A stretch of DNA of 64,000 nucleotides, taken from NCBI RefSeq assembly GCF_002288925.2, contig NW_022098031.1:5575371-5639370 (forward strand), written 5' to 3'. Positions 24,973 to 38,350 of the stretch are shown one piece after another. The first letter of the stretch is position 1. Each line of letters begins with the position of its first letter. The position numbers and the translations under genes were made by a program. Origin of the DNA: Delphinapterus leucas. Its lineage: Eukaryota; Chordata; Mammalia; Artiodactyla; Monodontidae. A model generated the notes under the pieces. That model did no database searches. It was not told the origin of the DNA and saw only the letters and a list, made by a program, of their open reading frames with translations.

Positions 24973-27789
24973 AGCTGAGCGAGGCTCAGTTCTTAGACCA
25001 GGCGGATACTTTTGAACTTGAAAGTGGTCTCCAAGATCATATCCAAATCCTGAGTTACACACAGGACCCAAGAGGTCAGGACTTCAGTGACAGACTGAGA
25101 CCAAAACTCTAAATGAGGCTGAAACTAAAAGTGTTAATGCAGTTATTGCCTTGAGGCAACTTGATTTGATGTTAATTTCCAGAAGGGCAAGGAAAGCAGA
25201 ACTGGTGAAGTAGTAGCAACTTCATAAAGATTTGGGTATCAGAGAGAGCATTCTAGAGAGAGAAACCAGGCTATGTATGACTCTCCCCTCTTCCCCTCCT
25301 CCCTGTCGTTGGCCTCAAATCTGTCTGTGGGACCGCTCTACACTTTCTACCCTGGAAGCTGGCCACTGATGAGTTTTGCAGAATTTCAACAGTGACTTTA
25401 CGCAAATGGCAAAAGGAACATCCGTGAGCCAGCTTTGGTTAGCCTCCCTTTCCCAGCTTGCTGATTCCCTACTTAATTTCTCTTATAACTAATAAAGTAA
25501 CAGATTTTCTTTTTTATTTAAATAGATTCTTATGACAATCCTAAAACCAAACCACTATCTTCAACTCTAAATCTATTTTTCTGTTGGCTGTTATTTTTTA
25601 TGAGCCACCTTTCCTCTCAAAATGCTTACAATTTCAATAGGCAGACAAAAAATAAAAGTGCTACTATATGTGAAATTGACATAGGGAAAAGTCACTTGTC
25701 CAGAATGTTTAGGAAGAACTACAATACAAAATGGCAACTTTAATTAGGTTAAGTACCTCTAGTTTTATTTGGATTTATTGAGTTAAAGATCATCAGTTGA
25801 GAGGCATAGCAACATCTTAAGGATGATTACTACCTAGATCTAGGTAGCCTGTAAATTTATATGATCTCTGGAATTTTAAATCATTTCCATGGTTTATTTA
25901 ATAGAGGCATTCGAAAGTCATCTATTTCTGTATTTATGGAATTTTGTATTCTTCCTTCTCTAAAGAGATATCTTAGTTGTATATAGTTTATATGAATGAT
26001 TCACAGTCTCCTAAATTTAGGTGCAGCATTTCTAATTGTGCATTAAGCAAAGAAACAAACAAAATACTCAAAGTAAGATCATTTGTACCTACTTGAAACT
26101 AATGTAATATTACATGTATAGAGGGAAAAAAAAAAAAAGAAATGAGCCTGGACTCAAGCAGGTTAGATCAGACTTGTTTTTCTTCAACATAAACGTCATT
26201 TTTGTAATGAGGGATGTATTTCTATTCCTTTGAATGGGCACCATTCTGCCCACATCAGTAGAAACTGTCTTATCGAAAGATCCTAAATCCCCTAATAGTC
26301 TACAAGTTATATTTATTTGACAGTTTTGACAGATTTGTGTTTTAAAATCATGTCAGATCAAAGCCATTTCAAGATCTTTGGTTCAAAACCCTTTACTGAA
26401 ATAGCATTAAAGGTCTGATTGAAACTGACAAGCAAAAGAAAATTGCAAGTTAAAGTTGTCATTCCCAGGCATCCAGCAAGTTCCAGAGAAATTTTTGTGT
26501 TCTATAAAAGAGTTCCTGAAATGCTAATCATAAAATGACCTTTTGTATATAGGACTTACTTGATTTTTCTATTGGTTTTCCCTTTTAAATATCCTGATGT
26601 TTCATACCTTTGGGTTTCCCAGATGTTATCCATTTTTAAAACTTCAGCTATGTGGGGAGATTAAGCATCTTAACGGATACACTTAATAGGACTTCCTGAA
26701 GGACCTCAAGAAGGATCTTCTTGAAGGATATATTTCTGAAGTATTTTTTTGTAATTATAGAAGAATAAATTTCTTTCCTTTTTACCATTATTTGGTTTTA
26801 TTTCCATAAATATCAGTTTGAATCATCTATGTTGAATCTATTTACCAGTGATTAGCATAATTTTAAACCTTAATTGAATCAAATTAGATATCACATTGTC
26901 TTGCCACAGTGCCCACAAATGTCAAGGTCACTTTAATTCTTCTCCCTTTTGATGACATGATGTCTAGTAACAGCTATGAACAGTTAGGTAACAGGGGCAT
27001 CAACAGAAAGACAAAGAGAGCAATATGCAACTTCACAACCAGCTCCATGACATATTAATTCTATATCAGCTATGTTACATATATCAAGTTGACATTATTT
27101 TAAGGAATACCCCTACTGAGCTTTCATTTGAAAGAGATTTATATAAACAAAATCTCTGTATCTGGCATTCTGTTAACCAGCACCTTAGCTAACTCTCACT
27201 TGGATAGAGGGTTAATTGTTTTCATGATGACAGCCCTGAGGAATTATCAATAGAGTATTCTTAAGTGTCTGCTGAAGGACAAAAGAGGTTTATCTGGTGG
27301 AGTACACTTTTAGTAGGAAGCATAGTTCATTGTTTTCTAATTCTTTGAGGCACATATGTGCATGAGGCACATAGGATAACTTCCAATAAGAATAAGTTAT
27401 GAACCTAACCATTTAAGATAACAAAGAATGTGTTGGGTTTCCTTTTGAAGTGTTTATATTAAAAACATAAATTTTTAAAAAGTGTACCAATATTTTTAGC
27501 ATACTTCTTTATTCATAAACCTGGTGTGTCTAAGAAGAAGAGGGGAATGAAACATAATATTTATTAAGTACCTCCTTAGTAAATGTTAAGGACTCTGATT
27601 TAGGTTTTGCAGGTTGTGCTGCATGTAATGGCTCCTGTCATGGGGTATAAGTGGGGATCTGAAATCCCTTCTCTCAGTTCCTTAAACCATGAGACTTTGG
27701 TGAAGCACGGAAGCATTTTTAGAAATTAGTCTGCCCAGAGCCAATGTTTATTTAAATTGCTTTCAAGACATCTTATGCTAGCAGAGACC
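24973..27789. other. Unique AT-rich intron
   Basis: No gene or clear repeat. A poly(A) run lies at 26126-26140. Confidence 0.5.
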
Positions 27790-27950
27790 CTGGCATTATG
27801 CAGTGCCTTTTACATAGATCAGATTATTTTGAAGCTCAAATAGTAACTATATAAAGAGTTTATTATCTCTCTTCTTCAAGTGGGACACTAATGGCCAGAT
27901 TTACACAGATAGTAAATGGTGAAGATATGATTCTACTCCAGTCCTATAAA
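27790..27950 (+). mobile_element. Possible MIR core fragment
   Basis: 'ttttacatagatcagattat', 'acacagatagtaaatggtga', 'gattctactccagtc' resemble a diverged MIR core and 3' half. Confidence 0.4.
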
Positions 27951-28260
27951 ATTTATTTTCTATTATACCATGAAAGTGTGGTTAGGTACAGGAAAACCAT
28001 GAGAAAGATGAAAATAAAGAACTTAGCAAAATAAATATAAGAATTAATTTGAAAAATACATCTGTTGCTAATAAAATAGACTATTAATTTTAAAGCTTGT
28101 ATTTTTAAAATTTAATTTTCTCCCTACATTTTTATGTCCTATGAGTACATTTTAGCACCTTAGTCTGAAAAATAAGTTTTTCAGAATACTTGTACTCTCT
28201 ATTTATTTCCCACAAATGCTGTTTTAATCAGTATTTATAATTTATAAAGTCATTTTCTTT

Positions 28261-28473
28261 TTTTGTTTTCTTTTTTTTTTTGCGGTACGCGGGTCTCTCA
28301 CTGTTGTGGCCTCTCCCATTGCGGAGCACAGGCTCCGGACGCGCAGGCTCAGCGGCCATGGCTCACGGGCCCAGCCGCTCTGCGGCATGTGGGATCTTCC
28401 CGGACCGGGGCACGAACCCGTGTCCCCTGCATCGACAGGTGGACTGTCAACCACTGCGCCACCAGGGAAGCCC
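28261..28473 (-). mobile_element. CHR-type SINE, short form, minus strand
   Basis: T-run, gcggtacgcgggtc left; head gccaccagggaagccc right. Exact 11-bp target duplications tcattttcttt at 28250-28260 and 28474-28484. Confidence 0.94.
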
Positions 28474-28484
28474 TCATTTTCTTT

Positions 28485-30149
28485 TAAACTAAATTAATAC
28501 ACAGACATCTTATAAAGGGTACATATAAATTAAATGTATTATAAATGCATTTACACATTTGTATATTATCATTTTATAATTCTGTATTTAAGAATATGTA
28601 AAGGATTTTTTTAAGTCCTATTTGTGAATATCACCTTGAGGATTGAGATAAAATGGCAATGTAGGTATCAGACTGTGTGGGAATTTTTCTCTGAAAATAT
28701 TTAATTCTCCTTGAAAGAATTTGCCTTTGCAATTTTTAATATTATGCAAGTTAAAGAGTGACTGTTCTTTGTCTAAAAATGTATCATAAAATATTTCTTA
28801 TACTAGGAAGAAGAATAATCTTATTTATTAATATTCTTTTATTGATTAAGTGCATTTTCTTAAGTTAGCTCATAGAGCTTAGCTAATGATTGTTAACAAC
28901 CACATTTCTATACATGAATAAAGGAGCCAGAGAGAGAAGTCTCCCACTCGTGAAATTTGTTGCAGAGGAGTCACTTAGATCCTGTTTATTGTTTTCTTGA
29001 TGTATAGTGGGGGCTACTGAAGTTGACTTTACAGCCTCAAAAATTGATCCTCTGAGGCCCACCTGTACTCTTCTGGGTCTCCCTGAAATAGGAAAGATGC
29101 AGACAGTTTAGTTGAGGCATAGAGAAGATAACTGCTTATGGTCTTGAAGCTTCATTTAACCCCTAGGTCTGCAAGAAGCTTCTACCCAGAGGCTGAAGGT
29201 GGAAAGGAATGCTTTCCTTTTCTTGTTATACCCAATAAAGGGACTTCCTTTCCTCTTTTTCAGTATTTGGTAATAAAGAATGGTTAATTAAGCCCAGTTA
29301 TGATCAGATTGGAAGAACAGAAATAAGATGTTTGTAAACCACTGAAATTTGTCCACAGTAGTCATTGTGCAACAGCCATATTGTATAGTGAAATTTTGGC
29401 CCACTGGAATCATTCAACAGCAACAGTACACTAAGGCTGAGATGAAAATTGTTTTGATTTTCAGATTATATAAAAGTGAAGCTATGTTTTAGTTCTTTTG
29501 ACATGTTTCAATGGTCCTTTATTTTAATTCTTGAAGATATTTTTACAGAGAAGTGTGCTTACTCCTGTATATTCAAGCTCTTCCTTTCCACTGATTTCTT
29601 TCTTTCTGCCTGTTTTAAGTATTCATACTCAAAATGTCTTCTAAAAGAAGAGCAAAAACCAAGCAAAGACAAACAGACCTTGCTTTAACTCTTCCTCCCC
29701 TTCAGCGTTTTGCTTTCCTGTTATGGTGAGTTTTGTGAAGAAGAGTTAGCCCTTCTTTCTTCTATGCCAGTCTTTCCTAAACCTAGTTTGCTTCTGGGCC
29801 CAATACTCCCTTGAAAAGATTCCCATTCTGGTCACTGATTACCTCCCATTGGGGAAGTCCAAAGACCCATCTTAAGTTTTCTTTTATTTCTCCCTGATAT
29901 TTGTAACTGTTAATAACACTCTACTCCTCAAATTTTGTTCGTCCTTTGGGTTTTTGAAAATTAAACTTATCAGTACAAATATAATCATTCTGTCAGTAGA
30001 CAATTCCCATAGGAGTAAAGCACACTTAATTTGTCTGGATAGCTTCACCTCTTATAATTTCTAACTTCTGCTTTCTACAAATTGACCTCATTAAATAATT
30101 CCTAACAAAATATATCTGTACATTTTGTTTGTTTCACCTCAGAAATATA
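28485..30149. other. Unique intron
   Basis: Nothing recognised. Confidence 0.5.
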
Positions 30150-31208
30150 TCTTGAACCTATTTACTTACTCCATCCTGATGGCTGCTGCCATGGCTTTAA
30201 CCCATGCCCTTGTCTTCTCTTGCTTAGTTGTTTAGAATATGCTCTATTTAGTTTTTTTTCTCCAAATTCCTTCCTTCTTATTAATTAAAATTTATTAAAA
30301 AATAAAGATTGAATATGTCACTACCGTGCTTAAAACTTTCCTTGGATACCTGTGGTGAACAGAAAAACACACAATGTTTATTATGGCATCTAAGACCATT
30401 CCCTATTTAGATCCAACTCATCACCCATCATTTACTTCACAAGTAACATGCCCCCACTTTCCATACCATGGTTTACCCCTCCAAGTATGCATAATTGACT
30501 AAACTCTACCTCAGACTTAGTAGAGTCTTTTAAAACTCTGTACCTCTTCCACTTTTTTTCCTTCCCTGGGAAGTCATTTTCCAGCTTCTTTGCTTAAGAG
30601 GTAAACACTGTGATCATCCCATTAGACCCAGTTTACTTTAGTTTAACAGAAGTTTTGTAGGGGCTCTCTATGTGCATAAGACTGAGAATATAAAGAAAAA
30701 ATGATTTTCTCTGCTCCGAAAGAGTTCACAGTCTGTAAGGAGAATGTGAGAGATATTGACTAATTGATAGAATATCATGGAAACCCAGGAAGGGAGTAGC
30801 TAATCAATGACACAGGGAGTTACAGTGATAGTAGCTACTACTTTTGAATATATTCTCCATAGTGATGCTTTTTCAGATCTTTATATATTTAGAGCAGGTA
30901 GCTAAAGATTAGAATCTATTTTCAGTGCTGCCATAGGATTTGGGGTATGATTCTTCTTCTAACACAACTAGCCATGCAGAAGAGAGTCAGGGAAAGCTTT
31001 TTAAAGGAGTAGGTGGAGTCTAATATTTTCTCCACAGTGAAGCCTTTCCATATTCCCCCAGGAAGAATTCACCTTTTCTGTCTCTCCATTCCCATAGAAC
31101 TCCATTTATATCTGTCATGTTATATCATGTTATATCTGATCATGTTATATCTGATCTATCATGGGTCTTACCTATTGTAGGTGTTCAACAAGTGTTGGTT
31201 AAATGCAC
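30150..31208 (+). mobile_element. L2 relic, interrupted
   Basis: 'cactaccgtgcttaaaactt', 'attatggcatctaagaccat', 'cctctt...ccttccctggga' in the first half, then 31030-31208 with 'gaagcctttccatattcccc' and end 'attgtaggtgttcaacaagt'. Between them, 30640-31020 looks like a different old repeat ('gaaagagttcacagtctgta'). Confidence 0.55.
31109..31160. repeat. Short tandem repeat, units of catgttatatctgat
   Basis: Three partial copies of catgttatat(ctgat) in a row. Confidence 0.8.
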
Positions 31209-34200
31209 ATATAATGAATTTCTCAAATAGGACATAATATACTACATTGTTTTAGAATTTATCTGTTTACTTGTGTGTAAAATTTTAAAAATAACTGTAT
31301 GTAAATACCTTGGTGAGTTAGAGACTTTGCCATAAACTATCTAGGTGACTCTGGACATGAGACCTAACTTCTTAGGCTTTTTTCATCCATAAATTGAAGA
31401 GGTTAGACAAAAAGCTTTTAAAGTTTTTTTAAAGTCTAAAATTTCCTTTTCTATCAATTTGTAACAGATAAAAACTAATTGGAATATATTTCCTTGGTAT
31501 ATTTAAGGTAACAATATCACTTTTAAACCACATCTTGTTAAATTTGGAAATCTTTATTTTCAATTAACTAGTAAGAACAAGAATACATAGGCCAATTCCA
31601 GGTCCCAAATATGTTAGATTTATTGAAATTAATATTTTAAGCTTATTTATTAAATGGTGAACGATTACTTAAGGAGAAAGAACACATGGCTTAAAATCAG
31701 GTCCATTTAATATAACTACATCATTCAAGTAGTAACAGAGTGCTGTTTATTTCAGTAACATTAATTGAAGTTAAGTGAGTTATTTGATTTGGATATTATC
31801 CAAATCTTTCATTTTTATATGCAAATGAATTATTTCAACTGAGTAGCATTATAGTCCATAGGCTTAAATTATCTAGGAAATTTTAATTTAGACAAAGGTT
31901 GTGGCATTCGTATAATCCAACTTATAAGTGATCTTGCTCTGTTGGAAAAAAAAAATTACTATTTCTTCCAATGGTGTGAGGAGCACATTATAGTTTAAGC
32001 TTTGTCTTGTAGGAAAATATTAATCTTTACTGTATTAGACATCATATAAAAACAAAATTTATAACATAACCTAAGGTAAACTATACATTTTATTGTGACA
32101 CATTAGACATTGGCTAACTATAAAAAATAGTGCCAAATAAATGGTAAAGAAATCAAAAAGTGATAAAGATGGCTGAAAAGAAAATATTACTATAAAGTTA
32201 GGTCTTCTTGAATTATTCTTATATTTCTATAAAAGAGAATAATGTCTTATTTTTAATAGATATTTGATATTGTGTTTTAAGATAAGATTTTGATAATATA
32301 TTTCACATTTTTAAAAAATTGGTGCAAATGGGATCAATAGCAAATTGAAAACATGAATATGATTTTACTTAAGAAAGTCACGAGAAGCCTGATCAAATGC
32401 TGTTTTTGAGCAGTTATAAAAATAAAATTTAGAGAAAATGAATAACTGGCAATATCATACATATTTATAATATTATAAAATTTATAAAAACTATAAATAA
32501 TTAAATTTAAGTAAAATCACATGGTTATCAATTTCTAAAAAGTTAGAATTAGGTCAAACTGGGGCTTCACCTGAGGCATACCAACACACTGAATGACTAC
32601 GTTTGCACTGCTGTTGGGGTCCTTTGAAGAAACTGAGCCAAAAAATATTGATTGTTACTGTTTGCATCCCTACTAGGGATTCTTTGAATACCAGTGATTC
32701 AGTCTTGCGTTACCACTGAAATCCATTTTTCAAGTACTGATAATTATATTTAATTTTGTATTTTATAATGTAAATGCTAGCTAATAAGAAAATCAAATTA
32801 GTGAATAAAGATTATTAGATGTTCAGATGGTGAAGAAATTCACTGATATTAGTTTCTCTTTTCCACCTATCTAGTTGCCTATGTTATTTGGGGAAATATA
32901 CACACAATTTCATAAGTTTTATATAACTTTTGTATGATATTTGTTGGTCCTATGCTACACACACATGTATATATAATGGAGTGTATACACTCACAATCTA
33001 AATAATGCATACCAAAAAGTTTTGCCTGGTGTAAAAGTTGTAAATGGCATACTTCAATGGAGGGTTAAGTCTGCAAAATTCAAGCATGCAACTTCAAAAT
33101 TTAAGACAAGAGAACATTTTCTGATTGGTTAAATTCAAAGTTAAAAGGCTATACACCCTGTCATAAGAAACAAACTTGGAAATGACATTTTTGAGCATAA
33201 TTTCTATTGTCATTTCTAAGTCCACTTTTCAAAACATCTACCTTATTGAAAAACAATTGCCACTGCTGACAACAGCGAGCAAAAATTCAATGGAAAGAAA
33301 TTGTAATCTAATAACCACAGTAACAAAAAATTAGGCATCATTTCTTTATCTTCTCTATAATGCATACAATTTAGAGAAATATTTATTGTCTTCCTAATAC
33401 AATTATGTGAAACACTTAATATATACTTCTTGATCAGAAGAATTTAGTGTACTCAAGTTTTTTTCCAGGAAATGAAAAGTTATAATTATTTCAGGAAAAA
33501 TTGGGACACCTTATTAAAATAGTCACAGCCATAACATGGAGCTGCATCGTGAAAGATAAAGGTGTTATGGGGAGGTGATATTGCTTATCTAATGTGGCTT
33601 TTTTGGCTTTACAATCTTTTAGAATCCAAAAAGAGACATTGCATATAGCACCTTAGAGTAGTAACGTAATGGAATAAAGGAACAAAGGAGCTACTGAAAT
33701 TATTCCAAAATGGAATTTAAGAGAGATTAAGGGACATACATATCAATTTTTGCTTCTCAGTATTTATCTATCTTGGAATCAGTCTAGTTTTAATAATTTA
33801 ATAAAAGTTTCAAACATGATGGGAAGATTTTTTATTATATCCCCATGTTAGGAATTTATAATCAGGAAGTCACTTTTATAACACCAAGAAAGTGAAAATT
33901 ATGTAATTTTAGTTGTAGTGTTTCAAAGTTCATCCAAATTATTATGAATCATTTGTTGGGAAAAATAATAATTGACTGTGAAAATTAATACATTGGCAAG
34001 CTAAGGAAGTGTAGACATACTTGATTAGTCTTGCCTCTGCATCTAATTTTTCTCATCCAGCTTCTCACATGCCTGAACATGTTTATCATAAATTGTGAAA
34101 GGATTTGTCCTGTCTCTGGTCCATATGCATGTTCTGCCAAAATGTATAAAAAGAAACTTAAGGATCTCAAACATTTTCTTGAATTTACCACCAGTGATTC

Positions 34201-34783
34201 AATGATTGTTTATTGAATGAAGTATTTGAGGTGATTTAGTTCATGACATGACAAGTTACGGCTTATTCAGCTCTGCTCGCCCTTCCACCCTCAACCTGTT
34301 GCTAACACACTCCTATCAAGTTCCTCCTTCTTTCATTCTGGGTTTTGAAAATCATTTTTGTGTGCAGAATAATCGCCCTTCCAGGATCAGAGAAGGCAGG
34401 TGGGTGCTCTGAGAAGGCTAATAATTTGGCACCAATTCAAGCCAAATTTCTAATATATAAATTGAACATTGAATAACTTCTAATTTCCAACTTCTCATAA
34501 TACTCACTTAATACGGAGTTTTCTCCATCTCATTGTACTGCCTGCAATTTTATCTTGCTTCGAGACCAACACCCCACTATTCCTCAGTTACCCCCCACTC
34601 CTGAATCTGACTCTGCGTCCCTGCTTTCAGATCTCCTTCCCCATTGTGTGTTTCCACCTTCTTAACATCTATTCTGACTCCTTCCTGTGCCTACAGCAAC
34701 CTGGACCATGATGTTCTTCTCTTCTTTCACCTGGTCCCAAGAAACCCACAGTCCATTTTGAGTATGAATTAACTAATTCAGTA
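31209..34783. other. Unique AT-rich intron
   Basis: No gene, no named repeat. Some of this long repeat-free stretch may be conserved non-coding DNA, but that cannot be judged from one sequence. Confidence 0.5.
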
Positions 34784-35447
34784 TTACGGACTGAATTGTG
34801 TCTCTTGCTCACCCTGCAAATTCATATGTTGAAGTCCTAACTGTCAATGTGACTGTATTTGGTGACGCAGCCTTTAATGGAGTAATTAAGGTTAAATGAG
34901 GCCATAAGGGTGGGGCCCTAGTCCAATAAGACTGATACCTTATTATAAGAAGAGGAAGAGATACCAGGAATGAGCACACGTAAAAGAAAGACCACGTAAG
35001 GACACAGGGAGAAGGTAGCTATCTACAAGCCAGGAAGAGTGATCTTACCAGAAACAACCTGCCTTAATCTTGGACTTCTAGCCTCCAGAACTGCAAGGAA
35101 ATAAATTTCTGTTATTTTATTTAAGTCAGTGGTCCCCAGCCTTTTTGGCACCAGGGACCGGTTTCGTGGAAGACAATTTTTCCAGGGACTGGGTCAGGGG
35201 ATGGGGGGGGTGGGACGCTTCAGGCGGTAATGAGAACGATGTAGGGGATGGTTCAGGTAGTAATGTGAGCAATGGGGAGCAGCAGAAGAAGCTTTGCTTG
35301 TTGGCCTGCTGCTCACCTCCTGCTGTGTGGCCCGGTTCTTAACAGGCTGCTGAGTGGTACCGGTCTGCAGCCCGTGGGTTGGGGGCCCCTGGTTTAAGTT
35401 ACCTAGCCTGTGGTATTCTGTTATGGCAGCTAGACCAGACTAATAAA
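34784..35447 (+). mobile_element. MaLR-type solo LTR, split by a DNA transposon
   Basis: Starts 'tacggactgaattgtgtctc', contains 'ttcatatgttgaagtcctaa', 'aatgaggccataagggtggg', 'cttggacttctagcctccag', and ends 'tctgttatggcagctagacc'. This is the order of MST/MLT-type LTRs. No internal retroviral genes remain. Confidence 0.7.
35127..35391 (+). mobile_element. MER1-type hAT DNA transposon inside the LTR
   Basis: Begins cagtggtccccagcc and ends gggggcccctg, terminal inverted repeats with mismatches. Flanked by 8-bp target duplications atttaagt (35119-35126) and gtttaagt (35392-35399), the length expected for hAT elements. Non-autonomous, 265 bp. Confidence 0.85.
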
Positions 35448-35920
35448 CCCAGATTATAGTTCATTTTCCTGTCATTCTTCCACCTCCTTGCCTAAGTGAA
35501 ACCTAACTTTTCCTGAGATTGCTTTTAATTAGCAGTGCCTGCTTTTGCCATGCCTTGAGAAGAAGTACTTTTCACTTTCCTCCCTGCTGCCAAGTTCATA
35601 CCATGTTTTGAAGCTTTCCTCATTTGAAGTAAAGTTGGCCCCTGTAGTTTATGCATTTAGGCCATCCCTTTTCACTGAAATTACCCACAGAATTTTTGAA
35701 CCTCTTCCAATCCCTCTTGTCAACATTAGACTTTTTCACCTAGATTTCTTTTAGTAAATGCTATTCTCTGAATCAATATATGCAGAAACTCACAGTTCTT
35801 GAATTAATCATTTTCAGAACCCTTTAATTCCACTCTCCATATGTTATTTGATGGCCTTGGAGCTGTTTTATGTAAAGGCCCTGCACTCTGGGCAAAGGAA
35901 GGCTGTGGTACTTTTAAAAT
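35448..35920. other. Unique intron between LTR relics
   Basis: Nothing recognised. Confidence 0.45.
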
Positions 35921-36465
35921 ATTCCCCTAATTCTTGATATTTCTCCCTTCAAAAAGCAGTGTTTGATTTCTCCCTTTTGAATGTGGGCTGGATTTAGTGA
36001 GTTGTTTCTGACAAATAGAATGTGGAGAAAGTGATGGTACATAAAGTAACTTCTGAGACTAGGTCATAAAAGACATCACCTTTCCTTCCTTGTCCTTTCT
36101 GTCTCTTGGATTCCTCACTCTGGTGTGGGCAGCTGACATGTTGTGATGTTATGAAGGCACTCAAGGAGCCCTATGGAAAGGCCCACACGGTAAGAAACTG
36201 GGGCCTTCTCTCAACAGACAGTAGGAACTTAGGTCTTCTACCAACAGACTGAGTGTGCTACCTTAGAAATAGATCTGCCAGCCCCAGTTAAACCTTAGGT
36301 GACCACAGCTGCTGGCTGAAATCTTGACTACAACCTCATGAGAGGCTCTGAGCCAGAACCCACCCAGACCCACCCTGACTGATATGAAATTGGGATAATA
36401 AATATCTGTTGTTTTAAGTTGCTGAGTTTTGGGGTAATATTCGCATAGCAGTAGATAATTACAAC
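35921..36465 (+). mobile_element. MLT1-type MaLR LTR relic
   Basis: 'tgggctggatttagtgagtt', 'ctatggaaaggcccacac', 'ataaatatctgttgttttaa', 'ttgctgagttttggggtaat' and end 'agcagtagataattacaac' match an MLT1 LTR. Strongly diverged; no internal region. Confidence 0.7.
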
Positions 36466-37060
36466 TTTCATGTCTGGAAGCATGGGAGCAAGGAGATTAA
36501 TTAGAAGACTGTAGTGATTTCTCAAAGAGATGATTGTCACTTGGATTTCAGTGAGTTAGTGAATTAGACTCTGAAGTGAGGAGGAAAGGGAGGCGCCAAG
36601 ATGACCTCTCAGTTTTGACTTGTGTTCCATCTACTGAGATAAAGAAGAAGAAGGGAAGAACAGATTTGAGGGGAAAGAAATTTAAAAATTTGGTGAACCT
36701 ACTTGACACCATGTCCAGTGACAATGACAAGAAAGCAACTGAGCAAGAATGCAGTCTAGAGCTCACCGAGGTCAGGGCTGGGGATATAAATTTGGAATCA
36801 GAAGCAAATGGATGTAGGTTTTAATCATTGGACCATATCAGGTCGCCTAAATATAGAAAGGGATCTGGAGCCAAGTTGTATGTTGTTCCATCATTTGGAG
36901 ATCAAGTGGAAGAGAGGAAGTAGCAAAGAAAACTGAGAGTATTGTCCAGAGAAGTAGGGTGAAAATCAGAAGAATGTGGAAAATCATTTAGTGAGAGTGT
37001 CTCAAAGGGAGAGGACCTTTAGTGTTTACTGCTTCCGAGAGGAAAACATAAAAATATCCG
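36466..37060 (+). repeat. Ancient interspersed repeat relic, family not assigned
   Basis: Purine-rich text with 'ctactgagataaagaagaag', 'ggtcagggctggggatataa', 'atttggaatcagaagcaaat'. It resembles the same old repeat class as at 10.0 and 40.0 kb. An 82-codon open frame here has no domain and is not called as a gene. Confidence 0.4.
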
Positions 37061-38136
37061 TTGGAATTGGCCACTGACTTGCAACTGATGACCTCTACAA
37101 GAGCCGGCTGCTCTAATTGGAGAAATATGAATGGAAGACAGACTGAAGTGAGTGGATGGCTGACTTTTAAACATTTTGTCTCTTTCTTATTGAATGAACA
37201 ATTTCTACCTTTATTTGAGGGATTTGTTTCTTTTTATGTTTCCCCCCAAATAGATTACATGCTTTTTGTACATAAGAACTTGTCGTGGTTTCTCAAGAAT
37301 CTTAGGGCAGAGAGCCTTCAACTTAATAGTTGAACAAGAAATATTTATTGAATTGAATTAGACTCTTGCACAACCAACAAAATTATAGAACAGAGAAGAA
37401 AGAAAACTGTAGGTCATTAAAAACATCCCATGAAGGATTACTATAACCATTTGAGAAGGACTTTTAGGTGCGGGGGTTCCTTCTCCAGTCCTAGTTCTTT
37501 CAAAAGCTTACCCTGTCCTAAAGAAATTTTCACATTTGCAAAATCAAAATCAACAAAGCCTGTTGGATATGCAAAAACTGTTAAATGGCATTAGGTGGCT
37601 GATTTGCTTAGTACTCCTAAAATGTGTCCCTGATGCAAACAAAACAAAACAAAAATGACAAAGCAGAACAAAATAAAACAAAACCTAGATAAAATTTGGG
37701 CTGTTGCCAAATGGTTGAAGTTCTAAAAAGAAGAAATAAGGTAATAAAAAATGAGATGTTAACGAAAACCTAAAGCACAGTCACAGTTCTCTTTTCCTGA
37801 TTGACTAAAACTTTTAGCACATATTTTAAAAGAAATGTTTTACCTTTAAGAGTGAAAGCAATTCAAGTTGTGAGTGTCATTTTAGAGCTTACAGCATTTT
37901 TAAGATTCTACAGTGTGGAAAAGAGATACTTTGGGTTTCTTTCTAAGTCAGCATTGTGCAAGCTCAAGAGAATATTAACTGTAGGATTTTCTAGCTCTAT
38001 TAAATATTCAGAAGCTTCCCTTCTGTTGTCTCTGTATCAAGGGCAAATCCCGTAAACCTTGCTTTGGAAGCTCTGAAATGAGCTAAATAATCTGTGAAAA
38101 CCACCATTTCTTTCTCTAGCTAGAAGATATATTTTT
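37061..38136. other. Unique intron
   Basis: No gene. An A-rich (AAAAC)n run lies at 37637-37685. Confidence 0.5.
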
Positions 38137-38154
38137 AAAAAGTATGTAAAGGAG

Positions 38155-38350
38155 GGCTTCCCTGGTGGCGCAGTGGTTGAGAGTCCGCCTGCCGATGCAG
38201 GGGACGTGGGTTCGTAACCCGGTCTGGGAAGATCCCACATGCCGTGGAGCAGCTGGGCCTGTGAGCCACGGCCACTGAGCCTGCGCGTCTGGAGTCTGTG
38301 CTTCGCAGCAGGAGAGGCCACAACAGTGAGAGTCCCTCGTACCGCAAAAA
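38155..38350 (+). mobile_element. CHR-type SINE, short form, plus strand
   Basis: Sense copy: ggcttccctggtggcgcag head, tRNA-like box, tail ending ctcgtaccgcaaaa. Exact 18-bp target duplications aaaaagtatgtaaaggag at 38137-38154 and 38351-38368; part of the A-run may be tail. Confidence 0.95.

Noticed and set aside
38155..38350. Possible tRNA gene from the tRNA-like head
   Set aside because: The head is the promoter part of a SINE, with target duplications and an A-tail; it does not have a complete cloverleaf of a functional tRNA.
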